From Streptomyces coeruleorubidus (GTDB taxonomy: Bacteria; Actinomycetota; Actinomycetes; Streptomycetales; Streptomycetaceae), in contig NZ_CP023694.1 of the NCBI RefSeq assembly GCF_008705135.1, positions 2,046,001 through 2,110,000 of the forward strand: a DNA stretch of 64,000 nucleotides. Reading direction: 5' to 3'. Under the pieces are notes generated by a model. That model was given only the letters and a program-made list of their open reading frames with translations, made no database searches and was not told the origin of the DNA. The position numbers and the translations under genes are program-made. Position 1 is the first letter of the stretch, and every line of letters begins with the position of its first letter. Of the stretch, positions 24,637 to 32,129 are shown one piece after another.

Positions 24637-25800
24637 GTGACGCACGACGACGCTCCGCTGCTCGCGGACCTCATGCCGTGGTCCGTCGCACCGCCGCGGC
24701 TCGGCCGGGGGTGGCCGGCGGGCCCCGACGCGGCGTCCCTCAAAGCCCGCTGGGACGCCCTGATGAAGGCCGAGGGACCCGACCGCGAGGCCCTGTTCGA
24801 GCCGACCCGCTCCCGCACGCCGCACACGGCGGTCGGCCAGTTGCCCGGCCAGGCCGGCAGCGGCACACAGAAGCTGGCGCGCGCCTCGGGGCCGTGCCCG
24901 GAGCCGGTGCGCGTGCTGTACGCCCCCTTCGACGAGCAGTGGCTGATCCCCGACCAGCGGCTGATCGACGCGGCCCGCCCGGAACTGTGGCGGGTGGCGG
25001 ACGAACGGCAGGTCTTCGTGCTGGAGGCGCCCGCAGCCCCAGCAGGTGTCCGCGGAGCCCCGAACCTGCTCGTCACCTCGCTGCTCCCGCTGCTGCGCCC
25101 CGGCCGGATCCGCCCGCTGTTCCGGCGGCCGGACGGGCAGGAGCCGAACCTGGCCCCCGGCCTGCTCGCCCACCTGGCCACTCGCCTGGGCGGCTCCCCC
25201 ACACCGCTGGACGTGCTGGCCTGGATCACGGCGACGGCCCGCCCGGACCTGTCCGTCCCCCTCACCGGGGACGCCGACGCCTGGGCGCGGGGCCTGGAGC
25301 TGGGCCACCGGCTGCTGTGGCTGATGCGCCGCGACGGCGAGCGCCCCAGGCTCCCCGGCGGCCGCCGCCCCTACGTCCGCGCCCCGCTGCCCTCCCGCCC
25401 CCTGACCTTGCGCTACGACAGGGACGAGGAGGCTCTCCTGCTGGACGAGGGCCGCATCTCGCCGGTGCCGCCGGAGGCCTGGGACTTCGAGGTGGGCGGG
25501 GTGCGCGTCCTGGAACAGTGGTTCACGGCGCGCGTCACCGAGGCCGAGCCGGGCACACTCGCCGCGATCCGCCCCGCCACATGGCCCCAGACCTGGACGT
25601 CGGAGCTGCTGGAACTGATCACGGTCCTGGCCCTGCTGTCCGAACTCCGCCCGCTGGACGAACCGGCGATCCCCGACCCGGTCACGACGACCGAGCTGCG
25701 CGAGGCCGGCGTCCTGCCGGTACCCGCGACGGCCCACCGCCCGGCCTCGGTGCTGGCCGGCCCGGAGGAGGGGCCGGAGGGGCAGCTCGCCCTGCTCTAG
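24637..25800 (+). CDS. Stand-alone type ISP restriction-modification C-terminal (target recognition) domain protein
   Basis: 387 residues from the GTG at 24637 (MTHDDAPLLADLMPWSVAPPRLGRGW); a -10-like TACGAT ends 7 nt before, so it may be leaderless. ATG 24628 and GTG 24607 are alternatives. The pattern VRVLYAPFDEQWLIPDQRLIDAARPELWRV, later LAHLATRLGG, and the C-terminal PPEAWDFEVGGVRVLEQWFTAR match the specificity domain of LlaBIII-like type ISP enzymes. The nuclease, helicase and methyltransferase parts that normally precede it are absent here and in the neighbourhood. No catalytic methylase motif is visible. Role unknown; DNA binding is inferred from the domain. Confidence 0.65.
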   Translation: MTHDDAPLLADLMPWSVAPPRLGRGWPAGPDAASLKARWDALMKAEGPDREALFEPTRSRTPHTAVGQLPGQAGSGTQKLARASGPCPEPVRVLYAPFDEQWLIPDQRLIDAARPELWRVADERQVFVLEAPAAPAGVRGAPNLLVTSLLPLLRPGRIRPLFRRPDGQEPNLAPGLLAHLATRLGGSPTPLDVLAWITATARPDLSVPLTGDADAWARGLELGHRLLWLMRRDGERPRLPGGRRPYVRAPLPSRPLTLRYDRDEEALLLDEGRISPVPPEAWDFEVGGVRVLEQWFTARVTEAEPGTLAAIRPATWPQTWTSELLELITVLALLSELRPLDEPAIPDPVTTTELREAGVLPVPATAHRPASVLAGPEEGPEGQLALL

Positions 25801-25806
25801 CGACTT

Positions 25807-26523
25807 CTAGCGCAGGCCGGGGTCGTAGGCGTCCAGCAGGCGTTCGAGGGCCCGTCGGAACACCGCCTCCAGATCGACGGGCCCGCTCTGCTCCATGAAG
25901 GCCGCGGCCAGGCGCGGATACGCGCCGGTGGCCACCTGGCTGCCCAGATAGGCCATCCGGACGGCGTTCTCCTCCTCCTCGGACCACGGCATGGAGCGGG
26001 TGCGCTCGATGGTCGCGATGTCGTTCGCGGCGTACGTCGTCACGACCCCGTTCAGCAGGGCGATCAGCTCCGTCTTCGTGCCGGCCGGGACGTCGAGCGG
26101 TTCGAGGCAGGCCAGGCAGTGCTCCAGGTAGCGCAGGGTGTTGGGACTGAAGCCGAACAACCCTGACATCAGGCGCGGCACCCAGGTGTGGCGGTACATG
26201 ATGGCCCGCGTCTCCTCCGCGTTGCGGAGCATGTCGGCGCGCCAGTCGCCCGTGGGCTCGAACAACTCGTGCTCGGCACCGACGGCGTCCACCATCAGCT
26301 CGTACAGGTCCTCCTTGCGGGGGACGTAGTTGTACAGCGACATCGTGCCGCAGCCCAGTTCCGCCGCGACATGCCGCATGGACACCGCGTCCAGGCCCTC
26401 CGCGTCGGCGATCCGCACCGCCGCCGCCGCGATGTCGGCGCGGGTGAACGCCGGTTTCGGCCCACGGCCGGTGCGCTCGGGGCGCGCCCAGATCACTTCG
26501 GGTACGGCCGCTCGGCCCGCCAT
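25807..26523 (-). CDS. TetR family regulator of the adjacent ABC exporter
   Basis: 238 residues. HTH region: ADAEGLDAVSMRHVAAELGCGTMSLYNYVPRKEDLYELMVD; the C-terminal domain (RHTWVPRLMSGLFGFSPNTLRYLEHCL, LLNGVVTTYAANDIATIERT) belongs to the tetracycline-repressor-like C-terminal class. It is divergent from a DrrA/DrrB-like ABC exporter, and two near-identical TACGTAC-N3-GTACGTA sites lie between and inside the exporter's first codons, so drug-inducible repression of the exporter is very likely. Confidence 0.92.
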   Translation of the reverse strand: MAGRAAVPEVIWARPERTGRGPKPAFTRADIAAAAVRIADAEGLDAVSMRHVAAELGCGTMSLYNYVPRKEDLYELMVDAVGAEHELFEPTGDWRADMLRNAEETRAIMYRHTWVPRLMSGLFGFSPNTLRYLEHCLACLEPLDVPAGTKTELIALLNGVVTTYAANDIATIERTRSMPWSEEEENAVRMAYLGSQVATGAYPRLAAAFMEQSGPVDLEAVFRRALERLLDAYDPGLR

Positions 26524-26551
26524 CGATCATCACCTCGACCTCCATCCTAGT

Positions 26552-26568
26552 TACGTACACCGTACGTA
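26552..26568. promoter_or_regulatory. TetR operator 1, TACGTAC-N3-GTACGTA
   Basis: Perfect 7-bp arms with a 3-nt centre, just before the exporter -10 box TATGGT (26575-26580). Confidence 0.75.
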
Positions 26569-26574
26569 GTGCGC

Positions 26575-26580
26575 TATGGT
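26575..26580 (+). promoter_or_regulatory. -10 box TATGGT of the leaderless ABC exporter transcript
   Basis: Ends 6 nt before the ATG at 26587; no Shine-Dalgarno sequence is present. Operator 1 covers its -35 region. Confidence 0.55.
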
Positions 26581-26586
26581 CATGCC

Positions 26587-27549
26587 ATGACTTCTACGTA
26601 CGCTGTACTTAGTGAGGGTCTGGAGAAGCGGTTCGGTGAGGTCCGTGCCCTGCGCGGGCTGGATCTCGCGGTGGCCGAGGGGACGGTGTGCGGGGTCCTG
26701 GGGCCGAACGGGGCGGGCAAGACCACGGCCATACGGCTGCTGACCACGCTGCTGCGGCCGGACGCGGGCTCCGCGCGGGTCGCCGGGCACGACCTCGTCC
26801 GGGAGGCCGCCGCCGTACGGAGCCGGATCGGTGTCACCGGACAGGACACGTCGATCGACGGGGACCTCACCGGACGTCAGAACCTGCTGCTGTTCGGCCG
26901 GCTGCACCGGGTGCGCGGCCCCGCCGGCCGGACCACGGAACTCCTCGACCGCTTCGGGCTGGCCGAGGCCGCCGACCGGCCCGCCTCCACCTACTCCGGC
27001 GGCATGCGGCGCCGGCTGGACCTGGCGGCGAGCCTCATCCGCCGCCCCGAGGTGCTGTTCCTGGACGAGCCGACGACCGGCCTGGACCCGGCCAGCCGCA
27101 ACCTCATATGGAACGCGGTGCGCGACCTGACCGCCGAGGGCACGACCGTGCTCCTCACCACCCAGTACCTGGAGGAGGCCGACCAACTCGCCGACGACAT
27201 CGCCCTGGTGGACCGCGGCCGGGTCGCGCACACCGGGTCACCGGCGCAGCTCAAGGCGCTCGTCGGGGCACACGCCGAGGTCGTCGTGCCGGACGCGGGC
27301 GCGCTCACGAAGGCGGCGGCCGTCCTCGACCGGCTCACGGGCGCGCAGCCGTCGTTCGACCACGCGCGCAACGCCGTCGGCGCGGTCGCCAAGGACCCGA
27401 CGCTCACCCTCCCGCTGCTCGTCCGCACGCTGGACTCGGCGGGCGTGCCGCTGCTCGACGTGAGCCTGCGGCCCCCGACCCTCGACGACGTCTTCCTGCG
27501 CCTCACGGACACCACGACCACGACCGGCGAGAAGGAGCGTGCCGCATGA
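26587..27549 (+). CDS. Daunorubicin-resistance (DrrA) type ABC transporter ATPase
   Basis: 320 residues from the ATG at 26587. Walker A LGPNGAGKTT near 40, Q-loop VTGQDTSIDGDLTGRQNLLLFGRL, signature YSGGMRRRLDLAASLIRR, Walker B VLFLDEPTTGLDP, and the DrrA-type C-terminal region ending PTLDDVFLRLTD. With the following permease it forms an exporter for a hydrophobic compound. The second TetR operator (26595-26611) lies inside codons 3-9. Its stop overlaps the permease start (ATGA). Confidence 0.94.
   Translation: MTSTYAVLSEGLEKRFGEVRALRGLDLAVAEGTVCGVLGPNGAGKTTAIRLLTTLLRPDAGSARVAGHDLVREAAAVRSRIGVTGQDTSIDGDLTGRQNLLLFGRLHRVRGPAGRTTELLDRFGLAEAADRPASTYSGGMRRRLDLAASLIRRPEVLFLDEPTTGLDPASRNLIWNAVRDLTAEGTTVLLTTQYLEEADQLADDIALVDRGRVAHTGSPAQLKALVGAHAEVVVPDAGALTKAAAVLDRLTGAQPSFDHARNAVGAVAKDPTLTLPLLVRTLDSAGVPLLDVSLRPPTLDDVFLRLTDTTTTTGEKERAA
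26595..26611. promoter_or_regulatory. TetR operator 2 within the first codons of the ABC ATPase gene
   Basis: TACGTAC-GCT-GTACTTA, 15 of 17 bases identical to operator 1 read on the minus strand, with centres 43 bp apart (about four helical turns). A repressor on both sites would flank and occlude the start site. Confidence 0.7.
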
Positions 27550-28328
27550 GCATGCTGGCGTACGACGGGACCGCGATGCTGGGCCGCCAGCTGCTGCGGA
27601 TGCGGAACAACCCGGGACTGCTGATCCTCACCCAGACGATGCCCATCAGCATGCTGCTGTTCTTCGGCTACGTCTTCGGCAGCGCCCTGGCGATGCCGGG
27701 CGAGGCGTACCGGTCGTTCCTCGTGCCGGGCCTGCTGGTGGCGACCGCCGCGGGCGGGATCATGACCGGCATGTTCCAGGCGGCCCAGGACACGCACCGG
27801 GGTGTGGCGAACCGCTTCCGTACGCTGCCGATGAGCCGGGCGGCCGTACCGCTGGGGCAGGCCGCCGCGGACGTGGTGGTCACGGCCGTCGGGACGGTGC
27901 CGTTCCTGCTGGTGGGGCTCGCGGTGGGCTGGCGGATCGAGGGCGGTCCGCTCGCGGCGGTCGGGGCCGTCGGGCTGCTGATGCTGTTCCGCTTCGCCTG
28001 CACCTGGGCCGGGATCTACCTCGGCCTGCTCACGCGGAACGAGGAGGCGGCCGGTCAGCTGGGCGGGGCGACCTTCCTGCTGCCGCTGCTGTCCAACGCT
28101 TACATCCCGACGAGCGGGCTGCCGGGGTGGCTGCGGACGGTCGCCGAGTGGAATCCGATCAGCGCGGTGGCGACGGCTCTGCGGGACTTGTTCGGCAACG
28201 CCCCGGTGCCCGACGGAGCGGCCTGGCCGGTGGCTCACCCCGTCGCGGGGGCGCTGCTGTGGTGCGCCGTGCTGCTCGGGGTGTTCGTGCCGCTGGCCGT
28301 GCGTCAGTACGCACACGGGGAGCGGTGA
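27546..28328 (+). CDS. DrrB-type ABC-2 permease
   Basis: 260 residues, six membrane helices. The segments PGLLILTQTMPISMLLFFGYVFGSAL, MTGMFQAAQDTHRGVANRFRTLPMSR, LLPLLSNAYIPTSGLPGWLRTVAEWNPISAVATALRDL are the ABC-2 exporter pattern of DrrB and homologs. Translationally coupled to the ATPase by an ATGA overlap. Together they likely expel a drug-like or lipid-like molecule sensed by the TetR protein. Confidence 0.93.
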   Translation: MSMLAYDGTAMLGRQLLRMRNNPGLLILTQTMPISMLLFFGYVFGSALAMPGEAYRSFLVPGLLVATAAGGIMTGMFQAAQDTHRGVANRFRTLPMSRAAVPLGQAAADVVVTAVGTVPFLLVGLAVGWRIEGGPLAAVGAVGLLMLFRFACTWAGIYLGLLTRNEEAAGQLGGATFLLPLLSNAYIPTSGLPGWLRTVAEWNPISAVATALRDLFGNAPVPDGAAWPVAHPVAGALLWCAVLLGVFVPLAVRQYAHGER

Positions 28329-28481
28329 AGGGGCGGCCGGAACACCGAAGCCGGACGATGCCCCCGGTCACCGCCGGGCGGGGATGCGGCACCGACTGGG
28401 GGCGGGCCGCGCTCGGGTACACACCTGGCGCTGCTGCGTGCCGTGGGGATGACGGACGACGAGTGCGCAGCGTCGCACCAG

Positions 28482-28498
28482 GGGCGGTGTGACCGCCC
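28482..28498. terminator. Short hairpin between convergent genes
   Basis: GGGCGGT-GTG-ACCGCCC, 7-bp stem, between the ABC permease stop and the stop of the small minus-strand gene. No T-run. The rest of the 182-bp gap shows no gene. Confidence 0.35.
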
Positions 28499-28510
28499 GA
28501 GCGCGGGTCC

Positions 28511-28777
28511 CTACTTGCCGCCGAACAGCGAGCGGCGCAGCCTGCGCAGCGGTGCGAAGAGCGAGACGCGGCGCACGCGCGCTCCCCTGCCACTGCGGTC
28601 CTGCGGTTGACGCGCGGTCAGTTCACGCATCAGCGAGGTCGCCTCGACCGTCTCCCGCTGCGGGACGGCAGGGCCACCCAGCACCGACAGGTGGCGGTCG
28701 AGGCGCGAACTGGTCGCGCTGCTCCCGCAGGTGATCGCAGGGACCCTCGCCCTGCTGCGCACTGTTATCTGTTCCAT
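28511..28777 (-). CDS. Small conserved hypothetical protein
   Basis: 88 residues from the ATG at 28775-28777 with GGGGAG 4 nt upstream. Sequence MEQITVRSRARVPAITCGSSATSSRLDRHLSVLGG, then VEATSLMRELTARQ and a very basic end (RVRRVSLFAPLRRLRRSLFGGK) that could bind membrane or nucleic acid. No known domain recognised. I recall similar proteins beside ECF sigma genes in Streptomyces. Confidence 0.75.
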   Translation of the reverse strand: MEQITVRSRARVPAITCGSSATSSRLDRHLSVLGGPAVPQRETVEATSLMRELTARQPQDRSGRGARVRRVSLFAPLRRLRRSLFGGK

Positions 28778-28903
28778 GTCACTCCCCACCCGTACGAGTC
28801 CACCCGGCCCGGGCAGGTTAACCCTATCGCCCCGTCCGGGCACTCGTGTATCGCGGTCACAGGATTCACCTTCCCCATAAGGGGGTTGACGATGTATCTC
28901 CGA

Positions 28904-29722
28904 TTACTCTCCGAATCCAACAGATTTCAGGGCGAGTTGGACGATCGGCTGGCTGGTGGGCTGCGGCGATCCGCCGCCGGGCTCGACGGTTACGGCCAGT
29001 GACGTCGCGGAGGTTCCGAGACCCGTCGCGACCAGGGGCGTGTCGCCCTCGAAGAGGCCCAGGGAGCGTGGTTGCGCGCCCGGGCGCATGAGCCACAACT
29101 GGTGCACTCGGCCGCCCGGCGGGGCACCGTATCCGCCGAGGGTGACCACCGCACTCCCCTCCGTGGCGGAAGCGATCACTCCGATGGTTCGGCCCCGCCC
29201 GTCCCGGCCGCTGCTCGCACGGGCGTCCGGAGCCGCGAGAACGTGGGCGATCTCACGTGACCGGTCCCGCTCGGCGGTCAGCTGATCCTGCGTCCGGTTG
29301 GCCTGCACCGCGAACAGCGAGGCGACGACGAGGGCCGCCGCGGCGGTGGCCGTGGCGAAGGGCACGAACAGCGGGATCCGGCGCCGCACCCGCTGCCGCG
29401 GCGGCGGCCGGGTGCCCCACACGTGCGGCGGCAGCTGCGGCGCACGCGCGCGTACCGGCTCGCGTGCCGCGTCCTGCGGCGCCGGGTCCTGCGGAGTCGT
29501 CCGTACGGCGGCCATGACCCGGTCGCGCAGGGCGGCGGGGGGCGGGGCGGCCGCGGACCAGGCGAGCCGGACGGCGTCCTCGGACAGGGCGCGCACCTCT
29601 GCGGCGCAGCGGCCGCAGTCCCTCAGGTGCTTTTCGAAGCGGACCCGCTCCGGGGGTTCCAGGGCGTCGAGCGCGTAGGGCGCGGCGAGCGAGTGCGGGT
29701 CCTCGCGGCGGAACAGACTCAT
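28904..29722 (-). CDS. Anti-sigma factor (RskA-like, zinc-binding)
   Basis: 272 residues from the ATG at 29720-29722, overlapping the sigma gene stop (ATGA). The N-terminal cytoplasmic domain contains the ZAS motif H-x3-C-x2-C (KHLRDCGRC); one membrane helix near residues 130-150 (PLFVPFATATAAAALVVASLFAV) follows; the outer domain (VVTLGGYGAPPGGRVHQLWLMRPGAQPRSLGLFEGD) is the RskA extracytoplasmic fold. It should hold the co-encoded ECF sigma factor inactive at the membrane until an envelope signal triggers proteolysis. Confidence 0.93.
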   Translation of the reverse strand: MSLFRREDPHSLAAPYALDALEPPERVRFEKHLRDCGRCAAEVRALSEDAVRLAWSAAAPPPAALRDRVMAAVRTTPQDPAPQDAAREPVRARAPQLPPHVWGTRPPPRQRVRRRIPLFVPFATATAAAALVVASLFAVQANRTQDQLTAERDRSREIAHVLAAPDARASSGRDGRGRTIGVIASATEGSAVVTLGGYGAPPGGRVHQLWLMRPGAQPRSLGLFEGDTPLVATGLGTSATSLAVTVEPGGGSPQPTSQPIVQLALKSVGFGE

Positions 29723-30303
29723 GCCACGCCTCCCAGGCACTCGCGCATCCGGGTCAGCCCGTCGCGCATCCGCGTCTTGACGGTGCCCAGCGGCAGGGAC
29801 AGCCGCTCGGCCACCTCACGGTAGGTGTAGCCCTCGTAGTAGGCGAGTGTGACGGACTGGCGCTGGAGGTCGGTGAGCCGGTCCAGGCAGACCCGTACCC
29901 ACTCGCGTTCGAGTCCCGCCTCGACCTCCTCGGTGACCTGGTCGAAGGCCGGGTGGTGGGCGCGCCAGGCCTCCCGCTGCTCACGCTCGCCGGCCGCACG
30001 GGCGCTGCGCACCCGGTCGACGGCACGGCGGTGGGCGAGGGTGAGGATCCACGACATCGCGCTGCCCCGGCCGGGGTCGAACTTCGCGGCCGAACGCCAC
30101 AGTTCGAGCAGCACCTCCTGCGCCACCTCCTCCGACTGGGCGGGGTCGCGCACCACTCGCCGTACGAGCCCGAACACCGGGCCGGACACCAGCCCGTACA
30201 GATCCTCGAAGGCCTGCTGGTCGCCGCCCGCCACGCGCAGCAGCAGCTCGTCCGCCTCCACTCGGTCCCCCTCTCCCAGGCCGCATGGAGCCTGTCCCCT
30301 CAT
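29719..30303 (-). CDS. ECF RNA polymerase sigma factor (SigK-like group)
   Basis: 194 residues from the ATG at 30301-30303; in-frame alternatives upstream (TTG 30318, GTG 30327) or a GTG about 30 nt downstream with GAGGGGG before it are possible. Region 2: DLYGLVSGPVFGLVRRVVRDPAQSEEVAQEVLLELWRS; region 4: LTDLQRQSVTLAYYEGYTYREVAERLSLPLGTVKTRMRDGL. Its anti-sigma partner follows with an ATGA overlap. It is divergent from the DUF4331-TPR-NicO operon, whose leader carries an ECF-style promoter (30379-30403), so that operon is its best target candidate. Confidence 0.93.
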   Translation of the reverse strand: MRGQAPCGLGEGDRVEADELLLRVAGGDQQAFEDLYGLVSGPVFGLVRRVVRDPAQSEEVAQEVLLELWRSAAKFDPGRGSAMSWILTLAHRRAVDRVRSARAAGEREQREAWRAHHPAFDQVTEEVEAGLEREWVRVCLDRLTDLQRQSVTLAYYEGYTYREVAERLSLPLGTVKTRMRDGLTRMRECLGGVA

Positions 30304-30378
30304 ACGAGGCATTCGCAACGCACACACCTCCGGATGGGGTTACGGATCAGCGCGCCGAAAACGCGGGTCGCCCGGCGA

Positions 30379-30403
30379 TGAAACAACTTTCCCGACGCGC
30401 CGT
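30379..30403 (+). promoter_or_regulatory. Candidate ECF-sigma promoter of the DUF4331 operon
   Basis: TGAAAC at 30379-30384, a 16-nt spacer, then CGT at 30401-30403. The AAC...CGT arrangement and spacing are typical of ECF promoters. It points at the DUF4331 gene, which starts at 30489. Confidence 0.5.
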
Positions 30404-30488
30404 AAGAACGTTTGAGATTCCACCAATCCGCTTGGCCGACCGCTCCGAATGGCGTGTGTCAGGCAAGTTGGCACTGAGGACGGACGGC

Positions 30489-32021
30489 ATGACACCTTTC
30501 TCCAGGACCGGTGCGGGACGCAGGAGCATCGCGACCGCGATCTGTGGTGCGCTGGCCGCCGGCGGGCTCGCAGCCGCCGGTGTGACCGCGCTGGAACCTG
30601 AGGCGGCCTCCGCCTCCAGTCACCGCGAAGCCCCCCTGATCTCGGGGACCCCGCAGTACGACAACACCGACGTGTACGCGTTCGTCAGCCCGGACAAGCC
30701 GGACACGACGACCATCGTCGCGAACTGGATCCCCTTCGAGGAACCGGCCGGCGGGCCCAACTTCTTCACCTTCGCCGAGGACGCCCAGTACGACCTGCGC
30801 ATCGACAGCAACGGTGACGCGAAGGAAGACCTGCTCTTCCGGTACACGTTCAAGACGCACACGAAGAACGACAAGACGTTCCTCTACAACACGGGCCCGG
30901 TCGAGAGCCTCGACGACCCCGACCTCAACATCACGCAGACGTACGACCTCGAACTGATCAAGCTGAAGAACCTGAAGGCCGTGTCGAAGACCAAGGTCGC
31001 CGACGACGTCCCGGTGGCGCCGTCGAACGTCGGCAAGGCGTCGATGCCGGACTACACCACGCTGCGCAAGCAGGCGATCCACAAGCTCGCCGGGGGCGCC
31101 CAGACGTTCGCCGGGCAGGCCGACGACCCGTTCTTCCTGGACCTGCGCGTCTTCGACCTGCTGTACGGCGGGAACCTCTCCGAGGTCGGCAACGACACGC
31201 TCAAGGGCTACAACGTCAACTCGATCGCCCTCCAGGTCCCCAACAGCTTCATCACCCAGTCGCACGACCAGCCGGTCGTCGGCATCTGGTCGACGACGCA
31301 GCGCAAGAACGCCCAGGGCTACTTCGCGCAGGTCTCGCGCCTCGGCAACCCGCTGGTCAACGAGGTCGTCAACCCGCTGAAGGACAAGGACAAGTTCAAC
31401 GCGTCCGCGCCGCGGGACGACGCCCAGTTCCTGAAGAACGTCACCAACCCGGAGCTGCCCAAGCTCATCGAGGCGATCTACAAGATCCCGGCGCCCGCCG
31501 AGCCGCGCAACGACCTGGTCGACGTGTTCCTCAAGGGCGTCAAGGACCTCAACCAGCCGCCGCACGTGACGCCGTCGGAGCAGCTCCGCCTGAACACCTC
31601 CATCAAGCCGGCAGCCAAGCCCAAGCGGCTGGGCGTCCTGGACGGCGACACCGCGGGCTTCCCGAACGGCCGTCGCCTGACGGACGACGTGATCGACGCC
31701 TCGCTCCAGGTCGTCGAGGGCGAGCTGCTGGGCGCGAAGAACGACCTGGGTGACGCGGTCGACAAGAACGACAAGAAGTTCGAGAAGGCCTTCCCGTACG
31801 TCGCGCTGCCGACGGAGGGTTCGCGCGGCCCGCTCGCCAAGGGCGTGGACGGCGGCAACGACGTCCGCAGCCAGCTCGGCGACGCGCTCCAGCCGGCGGG
31901 CACCCAGGGCTCGGACGACATGCGCCTGATCGCCGCGTCCGCCGGGGCCGGGGCGGGCGGCATCGTCCTGATCGGCGCGGCCCTCATGTGGTGGCGCCGC
32001 ATGCGGAACCGGGCGTACTGA
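30489..32021 (+). CDS. DUF4331 family secreted, membrane-anchored protein
   Basis: 510 residues from the ATG at 30489 (GAGGAC 7 nt upstream). Signal peptide core TAICGALAAGGLAAAGVTAL; the mature protein begins near SASSHREAPLISGTPQYDNTD, the N-terminal motif that defines DUF4331. No catalytic motif is known for the family. The C-terminus has a membrane helix (ASAGAGAGGIVLIGAALMWW) and basic end RRMRNRAY, so the body faces outward. First gene of an operon with a TPR protein and a NicO-type metal exporter, beside an ECF sigma/anti-sigma pair; a role in envelope stress or metal handling is inference. Confidence 0.88.
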   Translation: MTPFSRTGAGRRSIATAICGALAAGGLAAAGVTALEPEAASASSHREAPLISGTPQYDNTDVYAFVSPDKPDTTTIVANWIPFEEPAGGPNFFTFAEDAQYDLRIDSNGDAKEDLLFRYTFKTHTKNDKTFLYNTGPVESLDDPDLNITQTYDLELIKLKNLKAVSKTKVADDVPVAPSNVGKASMPDYTTLRKQAIHKLAGGAQTFAGQADDPFFLDLRVFDLLYGGNLSEVGNDTLKGYNVNSIALQVPNSFITQSHDQPVVGIWSTTQRKNAQGYFAQVSRLGNPLVNEVVNPLKDKDKFNASAPRDDAQFLKNVTNPELPKLIEAIYKIPAPAEPRNDLVDVFLKGVKDLNQPPHVTPSEQLRLNTSIKPAAKPKRLGVLDGDTAGFPNGRRLTDDVIDASLQVVEGELLGAKNDLGDAVDKNDKKFEKAFPYVALPTEGSRGPLAKGVDGGNDVRSQLGDALQPAGTQGSDDMRLIAASAGAGAGGIVLIGAALMWWRRMRNRAY

Positions 32022-32129
32022 CCCGCTCCGTACCCACCGACCGGCGCGGCCCGTCCCCCGTCCCCCACGGCACGGGCCGCGCCTCTCCCTCACCACACCC
32101 GCACCCGCACAGCCGACTGAGGAGAGGTC

